Assembly (NCBI GenBank): GCA_037892935.1
Contig: JAYXKI010000004.1
Location: 1,922,001-1,986,000, forward strand
Direction of reading: 5' to 3'
Source of the DNA: Phlebopus portentosus
Lineage: Eukaryota > Basidiomycota > Agaricomycetes > Boletales > Boletinellaceae
DNA length: 64,000 nt
Shown: one piece after another, positions 20,307 to 32,914 of the stretch
Layout: every line of letters starts with the position of its first letter
Position numbering within the stretch: the first letter of the stretch is position 1
Notes under the pieces: model-generated
Seen by the model: the letters and a program-made list of their open reading frames with translations, nothing else
What the model was told of the DNA's origin: nothing
The model's database searches: none
Position numbers and translations under genes: made by a program

Positions 20307-23008
20307 TTACTTCTTGCGTTTCGTCGCTAGCACAAGCACCACCGTTAGTTGTCGTCTGAGTAGCACAAAAGTCACTATACAAAAAAAAAACGTACCAGTC
20401 GACTTCGTGACCGAAGCTCTGCGCTTCTGGCCGCTGGTGCCAGTCGCACTGGGCGATTTGTCCGTCCCCCTCGCGAGCCGCCCGCGCTTCCTTGGCGCAG
20501 CCGGAGCTTCTTCTCGTTGTTGTCGTTGTTGTTGTTCTCCATCTCCATCACCGTCGTCTGCCTCTGCCTCTGCCTCTGCGTCGCCATCCGCATCAGCATC
20601 CTCATCCGTATCTTTCGCCCCCCCTTCATCGGTCGGCGAGAGTGTGACCGTAGCAGATGGCGACGGCACAGGGGGTACGCAGGAGGGCACGCATCGCGGG
20701 CAGAACCACTCGCCTTCTGGCACGGCTGGAAGGGGCGGCCTTAGGCAGGAAGTATGATACGGGAAGTCACACTGGAACGACAATTGAAAAGTTAGCTAGC
20801 ACCTGGCATAGTCAGCCCCATGGCGATGACTTGACTTGCCTTGTCGCAAGCTAACGGCGGGTCGTCGTCCCCCCGGTCCTTGTTGCATACCACACAATCG
20901 TCAGGAGAGTCGACCTCGGCCGGGTGTCGCGGAAGGTCTGACAGTTTGGAGTTCGGACGAGCAAGGAAGAGCGTCGTATTCTGCGAAGCAGCGATCCTAA
21001 CGCGCGAAAAATAAAATATAACTCGGAATGCGTATACCAGGACGATAAAGAAGAGAATAACTCACTCGATGACGTCGATGCCGATCAAGGGCTGGTGCCT
21101 CGTAGGTTTTGTCGCACTCTTTGGTTCGTCGGGTCCGAATCCCAACTCGCCGTTTGCGGCGTTCTGGCCAAAGGCGATGGTCATCACCCCGCCGTCGTCT
21201 GATTCTTCGTCTGGTGCGAGCGCAAAGTGCGTCACGCCTCCACTGCAGGCGTGATAGATCTTGCATCCCCTAAGCATGCACACGCATGAGAAATAATTCT
21301 TTGAAAGAATAAAATAAAATAAAATAAAATAGAATAAAATTCACATTAGTTCTTGGATGTATCGGAAAGTCGAGAAAGGCGAGCCCGAGGAGCCCTCGCC
21401 GCTATTCTTCCACTGAAAACACATAGTAGATTGCCGTTAGATTCCTTGGAGCACGAACTCAAGAAAATGGAGCAAAGAAAACCAACTTTACCCGCCATGT
21501 AGTACATGCCTTGCCTGTCTAGCACGACAGAATTTGTTGGCCCGGCAGCTACGAAAACGCCGCGCGAAATCTCGTTAGGCCCCGAAAACTAATGTGGTGT
21601 TATTTATTAAGGTTGATTTGGGAAGCTCAAGAACGAAACATACTTGAGGGACAACCCTCGGGAAGAGCACGTCTTGCTGGTTGCCTAAGCCGAGGCGACA
21701 GTACCCGTTGTAACCCCAGACATATACGAGCCTGCAAAGAGCCATAAGATTGGTCCCGACAAGAAACAACGGCTGCAACGACCCACCCGTCCTTGTCCAG
21801 AGCGATGGAATGCTGGTGACCACAAGCAATTTGAATAATCTGCTTGCCCTCAAGACCCTTTATAAGGACTGAAAGAGCGTAAATAGAGATGTAGTCCCTA
21901 ATAGAATCGAGAATTCGCGCACCTGGTTGAGAATGAATATCATACATGGTCTTATTCCCCGTGGCAATGTGTTCTCCCGTGCGTCCATTACCCAACTGAC
22001 CATGTTCGCCGCTTCCCACAGCATAAACTTATCCGTTCCCATTCAGTTGGAGCGCTGGACATGCGACAAAGGAAGACGGGAAGTTCACTCACCCTTACCG
22101 GATTCTGAGAGGAGGAGTGAGAAGCTGACGCCTGCACCCACTTTGACAATCTTCTCCTTCTCACCGCCTGCCCACGACGGGCCGCGAATGGCTGCGAAAC
22201 CCGAGATTTCCGAGCATGGTGGGTGACCGCACTATAGCCCCCCCCCCCAAAAAAAAACGACACTTAAGCACGAGAGTGGGTATGCAGTAATTAGCCCCGG
22301 AATAACGCACCTGGCCATGTGAGTTCGCTCCAGCAGTCCAGACCTCACCGTTGCTTCCCACAAGCAGGGTATGGCTCCTTCCAGCCGCAGCGTGCACAAA
22401 TGTGATTCCCTTGGGCGCCCCGAGCATCTGAGGAGTTAGTTTTCGAGGCTCGTTCTCGCTCACGACGCCCGGGGGTCGGTTCGACTCTGTACGCATCGCG
22501 CGCCCGAGAGCAGCTGGGGCATTTCTCCCGAAGAGATAAGCAGACCCGTCGACTGCGATGCACACTGCATGGCAGCCTGCGCCCGAGGCGTGTATGGAAG
22601 TGATGGCGACGTTTGCGAGAGAGCGGAGGATGTGGGGTTCGAGGAGGTCGGGGCTGCAATTAGTGGGTTGAGCTGGCTGCTGGATTTGGATTGTGGTTTT
22701 AGGCTGGACTGGACGTACTTTTCCGAGAGTTCTTTTGGGACTGCGCCCTTCTTGTCCTTTCTGCCGAGATATGCCCTGTTAGCTGTGGGTCAGATGTGAC
22801 TGTTCGCCGTCGTGATGGGGTCTGTTTTGCAACAACAAGAAACGAACCAGTCCGTCCCACCGCAAATCAACACTGCAAACGCAAAACATTAATGAATAAT
22901 TAATATGAATTAATTTCGCCATGTTGCTTGGCATTTACCTCTGCCCCACTTCTTGCTCTCGGCCCCTTCTTGCGTTGTGCTTTGAGCCGGCGGATTTTGG
23001 TGAGACAT
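20307..23008 (-). CDS. RCC1-repeat protein with C-terminal PHD finger
   Basis: The multi-exon minus-strand gene starts at 23008 ([10 protein letters not shown]). Blades of an RCC1/BLIP-II beta-propeller follow in order: [83 protein letters not shown] and a last [10 protein letters not shown] region. It ends with a PHD finger (CVVCNKDRG...LACDK then CDFPYHTSC...WFCPRC). A long acidic stretch of Asp/Glu/Ala and a basic KKRGR-type tail follow. PHD fingers usually read histone H3 tails and RCC1 propellers bind nucleosomes or Ran, so a chromatin role is likely by inference. The intron inside the PHD finger (20772-20839) is of GC-AG type. The stop is at 20307, or near 20345 if a final short intron is spliced. 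Confidence 0.85.
21308..21340 (+). repeat. AATAA/TAAAA short tandem repeat
   Basis: Five to six near-perfect ATAAA units inside an intron of the RCC1-PHD gene. Confidence 0.8.
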
Positions 23009-25103
23009 TTTTTGGCTCAAGATCGTCGGTGGGTAAGTTGGGGTTTCACTTGCGGGAACTTCATCAAAAATGGATTTTTTTATTTATTGTAACCCACTGG
23101 GCGCTTATTTTTTACTTCGATGACAGACGGAATACTCGTCTCTCAAGCAACGTTCACTACTACTACGTTCGACAAACGCAATGCTTTGACTAAATGACCC
23201 TCGTTTGCCTGTAAAGGTGCGAGATACGCGTCAAGACGCGTTCCTTCGCGAGCCAAAATCATCTTGTTGCTATCAATAGCAATGATCCGGAACGTTCTTG
23301 CAAATCGTGTTTGTCCATTTCAAGGTCAAAAGACCCGTCGGCGCTATTTGGTTGACTGGAAAGAACCGAAAAGAGCTCCATCGACAAGTGTGCTCCTTTC
23401 TGGACAGCCAGATTGAATTTCGCCTATATCAAGATTTGATATCGATACAGGAAGGTTTCATGATAGAGCTTTGGGGCATTTTATGAAAAGCAAAAGCCCA
23501 TACAGATATACGGGACAAGGTCGAGTTTAGGACTACAAGCAGGATCTGCCAGGTCATCTGAAGCACCACACAGGAAAAGGACACAACTCGGAGGTACTGT
23601 CCCTAATAGTCGCCAAAGGAATCCTTGGTTTTGAATTTCAATGCTCTCGCATTTATGTAGTCTTGGTCGAGTACGTACGGTACACGTACTTACGGGACCG
23701 TGACGGGTCATCAGGTCAGGTCGTGTGCACCCCAATTCCAGTATTTGTCCAAGGTTTCTTATTTAGGTAACGCCGATCTCATTCCATTCACGTTCAGCTT
23801 GATCTTGACTATGTCGAGTGTCCGTAACCAGAGCTCGTGAAACTTGCGCTTACAGTACCATAAGTAACAGGATCGGTGTCGACTTGCAATTTCCTCATTC
23901 CAAGCTCCTGCAAGCAGAGCCGATTTCTGGAGTTCTTCCCAGACTGAAATATCTTTAGAAAAAGAAAAATCAATGCGCCAATCTCTTCTTCTTTTTTGCC
24001 GATTTTTTGCTATCCTGCCTTCTGTCCGGTTCCTTTCTAAAACCGAGACACAACGGTGCTGGAACAAGTCTGCGATTTCATTACTAGTGACATCGTCACC
24101 AAAAGAGGAATGATATGCGAAATTATGATCGTATCAATAGTGAAGCAGGTCAGTAAACATCGGGGAAGGGCATCCACATCTAGGACAAACAAACATTGGC
24201 CATCCATATTGTTATCCTGGACATGGGAAATATCATTTTACGCGGAGAGAATCAGTTTGAAGTGACTGAGAAAAGCCAGAGGAAAGAGTGTACCTCATAT
24301 ACCAGTTTATGGCTTTATCTAGACGCTTGCATGCATCCATGCCAGTTCATCGGAGCAATATCAAATGAAAATATGGAACTTATCCTTCGCACCGACGCAC
24401 TTACAATGATAATGAAGGTCAAGGCTCTTTCAACGAGGATTCGGGAAGGAAACTCTTTCTTTAAAGAGGCGCGGGAAAATGTTATTTACATCTATTTACA
24501 TTATCTGACTTTTCACCCATGTTCTGTTCTTCTATTACCGCTACCAGCCCAACTCTACGTGCGTGCACACACAGGAATTCAACTAATCAAATCGTCTCGC
24601 AAATAATTCTGCGATAAATCAATCAACATGGCCTGCTCGATCTGGTCGGCAAGCTGGCTACAATGCCCACTGCTGGATGAACAACGTTGACTAGAAGGTG
24701 GTAAACTCGGACAAAGCATCCCGTCCTCTTATGTTCCTTTCACAAAAATACTACACTCAGCGTCACCCATCGTTGAGCACCCCTCATGAAAGATGAAGGA
24801 ATAAAGTGACAGATGAGGAGCACAACGTATGTATGCTGGCTTAGACGAGCCACCGGAAGTATAGATTGACTTATTTCGCGAATTTTTAGAGAATGGGGTC
24901 GTCGATCGATGGCAGTGAGTTGACGGGTCACATATCAACTATATATTCACGACTATCTTTAACAAACTCGATCGGACTACTAGCGATTCCACAGGGCTCG
25001 GAAGCGCCACACAGTACATATTTCGACTCGAAACATTTCTTTACAGGTACGAGATTGGCATACGTACGATCCAAGAGGTCTTTGACATTATTACCGCAAT
25101 TCT
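23009..25103. other. gene-poor intergenic region
   Basis: Only short overlapping frames are seen (for example plus 24196-24606 and minus 23759-24067), without domains or consistent exon chains. It should contain the promoter of the RCC1-PHD gene on the left and the 3' region of the lectin gene on the right. Confidence 0.4.
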
Positions 25104-27826
25104 TCACAGGAAAATCAAGATCGCCAATGTGAGCGCACTAGCGACGCTGACAGCAGAGGTGTAAATCCATCCGTTCCCGGTGCCGCCAGGGCCTGGAGGA
25201 GGCTTCGGGGTCGTGTTCGGTTTCTTTCCACCAGAGGGTGGCTTCGAGTTCGCGGGCTCTATGGTGATACTCGTGTGCTCAGCCAAGCTCCTGCGCATCG
25301 CTCCGCGGATAACTTCCCTGCCAACAGTGACGCCAAGAGGAACGATCACATGGAACACAGAGTCGTTGTTCCACTGGCCTTGTATGTTCGCCACGCGATT
25401 TCCTGGAGAGGTCTCGTAGGTTCCCTGTATGTCGATGCGAATCCAACCGTCTCTTTCGGAGCCGACTTGAAGGGAGCGAGGAATGGCGATGTTCCACCGA
25501 TTCTCGACCTCGCGGCGGTTCGTGGACACGCGAGTTCCAGCCTGCACAGTCGTCGGGAGCCTGTCCTCCACCCATTCGTCGATCACATGGCCAAAGATAT
25601 TGAGAATGAACGGCGAGATGTCTCGCAAGAGACGAGGGTTCTGAGGCTTGTGTGCACTCTTGTCCTTTCCTTTCTTGTCTTTTCCGGGTGCACGTTCGAC
25701 GATTCGGTGACGCAGGGTGTCCGCATTGTCCGGCTGGAGGTAAGGCAGGGTTCCCTGCAGCACATCGTCATCCAAAGTCACAAGATCGATGTCTTGCAGG
25801 CGGTTGGAAACAAGCTCCCAGCATTGCGCCCTGTCCGTGTCAGTCGGGTTGTCCATATTCATAGTATCCGTCGCCTTCGCGTTAGGGACACCGTCCTCCC
25901 GCTCTTCAAGATAACGACCAGTTGCAACGTTCTGGATCTGGAAGTAGTTCTCACCGCACGGGCATGGTAGGAGCTTCCATTGGTGGTGAGTATCATTAGT
26001 GTCGTCGTTTCCCGCTGCGATGCGTACTTCGCCCCAGTGATCCAGAACAGTGCCGGACATCTTGTTAATGATCGCGTAATTCGGGGAGTCTGAATCCGTT
26101 CCGGAGAGGTTCTGGAAGATCCATTGATTGCTCCAGTCATTAATCGTGTCGGCGGACATGATGACTCCTCCTTGGTCCGTGGTACTCTTGAACATGAGCG
26201 ATCTTCCAGTGCGGTTGTTGACGAGTGCAAATGACGGCAAGCGGTGCGACACCTGTATGAGTCCAGCCCTTTCAGAAATCATATTCGTAACTGGAGCTCT
26301 CAGAAACCATAATCACCTGTACGGCAAGCCACTGGTGATACTCGTTGCTTGTCCCATTGAAGGGAGCCGCCTCGATGGTGGGCCCACCAGCGAAATGATC
26401 CAAGGCACCGATGGTCGTCGTATTGACAATGCCGATCCCGTCTCCGGCCAGTTCGAGCGCCCATAGGCCGTATTGTCCTTTCTGACTGTCGTCCACTGCA
26501 GTTACAGTCGGCGGCAGGGCCTTCCCCATAATCACCTGGCGCGTTGCTCGATTTATAATAGTGTAATGGTGCGGCTGCGTGCTGTTTGGTAAAAACCTCC
26601 ATTGGACGCTATAGTCGATAGCATTTGCCATGCCAGTCGAGGGAGACACATTGCTTCCGTCTTGCTTGAGGAACGTTCCCGTTTTCAGATTCTGGATCGT
26701 CGACCAGTAGACAGAAGGGAACGGATATGGTTGGAGTCTCCACGTCTGGTCGTTGCCTCCCGTGTCTTGATGGATCTGCAGCGAGCCAGAAGTGGCGCCT
26801 TCGTTTACTGAGAGAATCGTGTTCGACAAGACACTGACGATCTTAACCCTGTAATGAAATTTGATTTTTAAATCTTAATGATCTGGAATTCTCCTTTGTA
26901 CGTGCAGGCACTCACCTATCCTCTCCAGAATCGCTTGAATCAATATCATTGATCAGCCACTGCTGATTTGTTCCCCCCGAATACGCCCACGCGACGACGG
27001 GCGTACCGTCCGCAGTACCACTTGCGGAGAGATCCAGAACTTTCTCTTCGTCCTCGATGCTCACAATTATGTAGGCATCACTATCCGGCTCTGGCTCGAG
27101 AAACCAGAGTTGTGAACGTGTATCTGCCGTGGCTGGTATCTTGTCGTCGACGATGAGGGAACCGTCAGACTTGTTATACTGAAGGTACCATCCCGTTTTA
27201 GCATGAGAGATCCAATAAACCGGCGGAAAGACGACAGGCTCAAGTGCGAAGCGTTTCTGCGGCGAGTCTTGCCATGTCTCGGAATAAAGGGTACCACCAT
27301 TATTCGTCAAACACTTCTTGGTGTAAATACTGACTATGCGATAATAGGCAGAGCTTTGCGATAGCGTGTTATTGACTGGTTGCCCGCATGCCCTCAATAA
27401 AAGGGAGACTCACCCGTCGTTGTCGTCGACCCACTCAAACTTCCACTGCTGGTTGGGATTGTTTAGCTGTTGGTATATAATGATCGGCGTGTCGTCGTCT
27501 GTGTTGCTTCCCTTGACATCCAAAACGTTTCCGGATTGTGCATTTCTGATTGTGAAGCTCACGCCGTCAGTGAGTGGCTCGATAAGCCACATCTGGGAGT
27601 GATCCGCCAGGATTTGTTTCGCAGCGAACTTGGATTCAGTGACGACTGGAATAGTTCCATCTCCTTCTGCCGCTCCGGGTGCGAGAACGGAGTTGTCGTC
27701 CAAGCTCCGGATCCAATAGGCCCCCTCAACTAGAACACGATATGGTCGGTCAGTTATCAGTCATTGTCGATGATGAAGAGAATTTCCCTTACAGAAAGGA
27801 GAAACAGTGCTAGCGTCGGTCGACAT
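25104..27826 (-). CDS. multi-trefoil ricin-B-type lectin-like protein with C-terminal membrane segment
   Basis: Five exons join in frame: 27793-27826, 27414-27729, 26916-27353, 26317-26848 and 25104-26252, giving 822 aa. At least nine QxW-like signatures occur (NQQW, RSQLW, NQQW, DQTW, SVQW, YHQW, SNQW, HHQW, QCW), with LDV/LDL-type strands before them, as expected for several beta-trefoil carbohydrate-binding domains. After residue 590 an unrecognised region of about 170 residues follows, then a Pro-rich linker and a C-terminal hydrophobic segment (SAVSVASALTLAILIFL). No catalytic toxin domain is visible and the N terminus (MSTDASTVSPFF) is not a signal peptide. It could be tail-anchored or GPI-processed. 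Fungal lectins of this type often act in defence or storage; here the role is unproven. Confidence 0.85.
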
Positions 27827-30750
27827 TGCTACGGTGTTCAGCAGAAACAAAGACTTGCAACGAGATGATAGTTGTTAAGTACTCAAGAGCTAGAAGAGTT
27901 GCTGAGGAAACGAGTTGAATACTAGCGCATCTTATATAGCTTTGCTGCTCTACTGTGAGAACATTTGACTGTCATGCGCGGTCGTGCAAGAAGTAGCTCA
28001 ATGCATAGCTCAATCCGTAGCAGTGCGTGAAACTGTGCTAAGTTCTGTCCGTTGCGCGCGGATGGATGGGAAGCGCATCCACCTTCAATGCTGTGGAGTC
28101 GATTCAAGAGCTCACGTAAAGCATCCTCTAAGATTCGGAAGCAGTGGACTACAGTCGAATGAAGACCAAAGCGGAAGACAAAGGCTATTACAGCATGCAG
28201 AACTAGATTATTTGGAGCAAGATGTCACAGCATAATATTTAGTAAGCCAAGAGGAATGAGAAGCATTTTTAGGATCTGTACAGTATTAACTTGATACAGT
28301 CAACTTTGAACTCATTGTATAGACGATGCTTCTTTCTTCTTTTACTACAGTCCAAATTAGGCAGCATCTTCCGAATTTAGCATAGCCTTCCAAACGGAGG
28401 TGGCCAAACGTCAAGAACTCTTAAACGTCGTCGATACACACCCGTCAGATGATAATTATTCTGTGGGTCTTTATCCATTTCACTCTACAGACTACTCGAA
28501 GCTGCATCAGGTGGCTTACAATATTTAGATATTCATATTATTAGAATAGCTAGAATAATTCCAGATGGGCATGAATATAGAGAGGAAGCGGCATGCTCTG
28601 TATAAAGTATGAGAGTTAGATCAGGGATCTGGATAATTTAGCCATCTAAGCAAGGTTATGGAGTTGGTTTGTTTGTTTTAATCGCCCATGAAAAGACAGC
28701 ACTTCATCTAGACAAGGTTTACCGGATTTGATGCAAGGCTGCATGCTCTTCTCAAACTCTCCATAGGAGTTTCGAGAGTCTCCGGCGAGTATAGGCATCG
28801 AAGTGCCTTGCATGGAAGCCGACCCCTTGCCAAGAATTCTCCACCACCAATTGATAGGAGCAAGTTGCAAGCCGAGATGAGGATGTCGAAAGCGGGATGT
28901 TGAGATTGCGTTCGACCTTTGCGTGAGTACATACCGAAGGGGTCGGCGAAAGGACTAAACAAAGACGGAGAGAGAATTCGTCCGTTCTGTCCGTTCTGGA
29001 ATGAGAACATCTGGGTGTCGCGCATGACGAGACTTCCGTACACTCTGTTTTTAGACCAAACGCATTCACCAGAATTCTACACATCGCTTCAGCTGACTTT
29101 CGGAGCACGACTTTCACATTCTAGTCGTACACTTGTTTACGCTGGTTCGAACCTTGGCCCCCCACTTCGTGACCTCCGTCCTGACGAAGGGGCCCATTAG
29201 CTGTGCTCTTGCAGAAGTAAAACGCTGATGTGATGCTACAAGAATGAGAACGAGGAACGTGTCGGACTGGGCGACAGGAATATACCCTAGAAATACTTGG
29301 GGTAGTCCATCCGACCCGTATGAATGAGCTCACGTCATAAATCATGAACAAACAGCAATGTAAGCGAAACGGTGACATACGGTTTCGATATGGATTGGTT
29401 TCCTTTATTCATGTCCTGAGCACTACGGAAGCAAGTGGAGCCATGCCCGATCCATTGAATATATGCCAGCATATGTCGATGAGCCCACTTGCAAGGAACC
29501 GGCGCATTTTCTGAATCGCTAAAGCAGTCACGAATTATTTTCATATTCTAAAGCAAGATCGAAATACTGCGAAGGTCCGATTGGTCCAGAGTACCTTTGG
29601 CGACGTGAACTGAGGCAAAGTGCTCGCTAACCATCATAAGAAAAGAAAAGATATCTTGCATATTCGAGTACTATAAACAGGCATTATCAGCCAGAATAAT
29701 ATTGCATGTACTGCCATCGACATCCGTAAGTTCTCCCAGTCTATCATTTTTCTTGTTAACCAGAGAGATTTTGTTTTCTCCGCGGACACGCTTTTCGTCT
29801 GCCTCTAACATTCGGGTCGGGTCCACGTCTGACCGAGAAGTCTGGGAACTGATTTAACGAATGCAACGCGGCTGGGCAACGCAGTGCGTATGAGAGAATA
29901 AATGGGGCTCGAGCGCTGAGGTCAATCCTAACACGTACTTGATGTGCCTATGCAGATGCGAGACGGAGTCGCGAATTACTGATGAAGTTTCGATTACTCT
30001 ACGCGTGTCGGTTCTCACGGGTCGCGTCTGATGAAGAATCGACATTTCCCATCAGATAGCATCCCAAACATTCCTGTAGCCAAGCTAAGCATTTAGCACT
30101 TAGGCCCACCGGTACGTGGTTACGATCAATGCTTTCGTGAGCAAGCCAGAAGGGCAGGGATCATGCAGATCGAAATTTGCACAACTTCCTTGAATAAAGC
30201 AGATAGACCTGACGACCTGGTTAAGAAACGTGTTTGTTGCTCAGCAAAGAGAATAGAGGATGTCATCCATTTGAGAACAAGGAGGTCCTCGAGGCCACAT
30301 TCCAGGAATGTGTACATCAGAGACCTGACTCGGAGGCGCTTTGATGATCATCAAGTCGGTGCAAGTCCCTTACGTAGACAACGCCGATCCCTTGATTCTC
30401 ACGGTGAACGACCTTGAGCTTACAGCGCACTGCCCACAACCAACCACCGCGACTGAGCTCTGTCCAGCAGCCAAAGTGTACCTTCCAAGAAACATGCGCT
30501 TATGGATGTCTTGGATTATTCAAGGAGTTTTTAAGAAGCAAGCCCCTTATCAAGGCGCGTGTACGCTCTCACTTTTTTCTTTCTATGGGCTCAAATCCAT
30601 TGACTATAATTAGCACACACACTGCCTGATAACGGACACAGCCCTGCCTCATCAGACTCCAAGAAACACGTTTCTTGATGCGGGTGGTAAGAGTTTCTTC
30701 CCCTTCAACCATCTATTCGTCCATCGTGTTCCAAATCACCTACTGACACG
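27827..30750. other. gene-poor intergenic region
   Basis: Nearly 3 kb with no recognisable gene. The 28250-28630 part is AT-rich. The short minus frames at 28646-29117 overlap one another and show no domain. The last hundred bases before 30751 are the presumed permease promoter. Confidence 0.4.
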
Positions 30751-32914
30751 ATGATGAACGATATCATCGAAGTGGAGAAAGGACCAGAGCCAGAGAACCC
30801 CGTCTCCGCCACAGATAAACGCCTAGAAGAACTTGGCTATCAACCGCAGTTTAAGCGCAATATGTCGCTTTTCGGAGTACTCGGCATGTCGTTCTGTGCT
30901 ATCGGCATTCTTACGGGCATGAGCAGCGCCTTTCAGACTGGCCTGTTCTCGGGCGGTCCGCTGGGCTTGTTTTGGGGCTGGAATGTACGTGCTCGCAGCA
31001 TCTTCAACTGGATACATATTTTTTGAAAAAATGAAAGACCAGATCTGCAGCTTTTTCATGCTTTTGATCGCTCTTTGCCTAGCTGAGATCTGTAGTGCGT
31101 AGTAGGTGCTCTTCGGTGAACTCGTCATTCTGTAGAACCTGACATACCGGCAAGTCCAACAATGGGAGGATTATATTTCTGGGTGTGCAGGATGAGACCA
31201 GAAACACCGATGCTTGGCTGTGAGATCGTTAAGCTCTTGTGTGCATAATTGTGGAGTTCTGATCATGAAATGCAGTCTTTACGGGTTGGATATACACGTT
31301 AGCTATGATTTTTACGGGGACATCTGGGAACTTGAGGTGAGAAATAGCTTTCCCGCAAGAACCTGGTGCGTCTGACATTTGTATCTTAGCACGGCACTGT
31401 ACATTGATTCTCTAGCAGAGATCAAGTCTGGGCGAACATTAACCCGTGTCGAAATCGCAGCGCTCGCGTGGGGAGTGAACATTCTATCTGGACTTATAAA
31501 TACCGTCGGAACGGTGGCAATAGGTCGGATGAGTGCATTCAATGTGTGGTGGACGCTGGCAGGTACAGTGGTTCTTGCTGTGACACTGTTAGTCAAGGCT
31601 CCGAGCTTAGTGAGTCTACTCATGGTCTTCATACCGATCTATGAACTGATCTGCCTGTCGCGCTATTGAGAACCCGGCGGGATTCGTCTTCACGGACTTT
31701 GAAAAGTGCGTCCCGGTATTGGTTCCAGAAATATCATATAAATAGCTGTGAATCTCCAGTTTCTCTGGCTGGCGATCAAAAGGCTTTGTAGTCCTACTGG
31801 GGTTCCTCCAAGTGAGAAGAAATCATTGTAAGGGAGATGCACTTATTGATATATTTTCCCACTAGGCGGTATACTCGCTCGAGGGATGCGAAACAGCTGC
31901 GCAAGTTGCCGAAGAAGCCGTCCGCGCTGAGATTCTTGCACCGTTAGCCATCGTCTTTTCCATCGTTGGTTCTTGGATTGTCGGAGTTGCATATATGCTA
32001 GCATTGCTATTCAGCGTCCAATCCATTCCAGCAATACAACAGACGAATCTGGCTTTACCGATAGCACAGCTATTTCTCGATGCTGCGGGGTCTAAACTCG
32101 CCCTCCTATGCCTGGTTGTTGTTGGCCTTGCACAAGGCATGGCTGCTGCGACGGCGTTCACCGCGAGCGCTAGACTCCTATATGCGTTGGCCAGGGATAA
32201 TGCTGTCCCTGCTGCGGTGAAAGGCCCTTTGATGAAGCTGAATAGGGGTCAGGCGCCGTACATCGGTGTCTGGACTAGCGTGCTCATAGGATGCGTCATC
32301 TCGTGTGCATACATCGGAAGTAGTATTGCCGTAAGTGACTTAATGTTCTTTGCAGAAGTGAGAAGCTTCGGATGTATTGACACCGAGATCGTAAATAGTT
32401 CAATGCGATACTTTCGTCTGCTGCGGTCGCGGTGATGCTGAGTTACCTACAGCCCATTATTATCCGCGTCTTCTGGCCCCTTTCGTACGTGACGACATGC
32501 CTCTTTCGTACTTTGACTAACATAAACCTGGAGATTGAAGGAACGCGGACCCTTTACCTTGGGGTCATGGTCGTGGTCCATCAATTTCTTAAGTTTTCTC
32601 GTAAGGGTTTATTAGGTCCTGCCATATACCACTGAGGTTCACTTACGATACTTGTCTCGCAGTTCACCGTCTTCGTTTGTGTTCTTTTCATCTTACCGAC
32701 TGCGCACCCGACAAATGCGCAGAACATGAACTACGCAATAGTGGCAATTGGCGGGCTTCTTGTGATCACTACTTCCATGTGGGTTTTCTGGGGCCGCTCG
32801 CGGTTCATTGGACCGGTCAAGACTGTTCTGGTGCCGTCCAACGCTCAGAACGCGGAAATGGGGCGGCGGACTGGAGAACAAGACGAAAAGTCCATTGAGA
32901 CCAAAAAAGAATAA
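30751..32914 (+). CDS. APC-superfamily amino-acid/choline/GABA permease
   Basis: Eleven exons join in one frame: 30751-30984, 31043-31101, 31155-31219, 31276-31336, 31390-31609, 31671-31705, 31760-31811, 31866-32330, 32399-32484, 32534-32600 and 32663-32914, giving 531 aa. The N-terminal MSFCAIGILTGMSSAF helix, AEICSAYPTMGGLYFWVCRM, LEGCETAAQVAEE and the end block PTAHPTNAQNMNY are typical of the fungal amino acid-choline transporter family (GABA, choline or Uga4-like). About 12 membrane helices are expected and hydrophobic stretches fit. The substrate cannot be told from sequence. Exons of 35 and 52 bases are notable. Unspliced, the region looks broken, but all stops fall in introns. Confidence 0.9.

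Noticed and set aside
18225..23008. Terpene biosynthetic cluster around squalene synthase
   Set aside because: The neighbours are a chromatin-type protein and a retrotransposon. No oxidase, transferase or cyclase is adjacent; it is the housekeeping sterol gene.
25104..27826. Ribosome-inactivating toxin
   Set aside because: Only lectin-type trefoil repeats are seen; there is no N-glycosidase domain.
29130..29180. tRNA gene suggested by the palindromic GGTTCGAACC
   Set aside because: No T stem, no A box at the right distance and no acceptor stem on either strand.
30985..32660. Permease as a pseudogene because of many in-frame stops
   Set aside because: All stops fall in short GT-AG introns; eleven exons join without a frame break.
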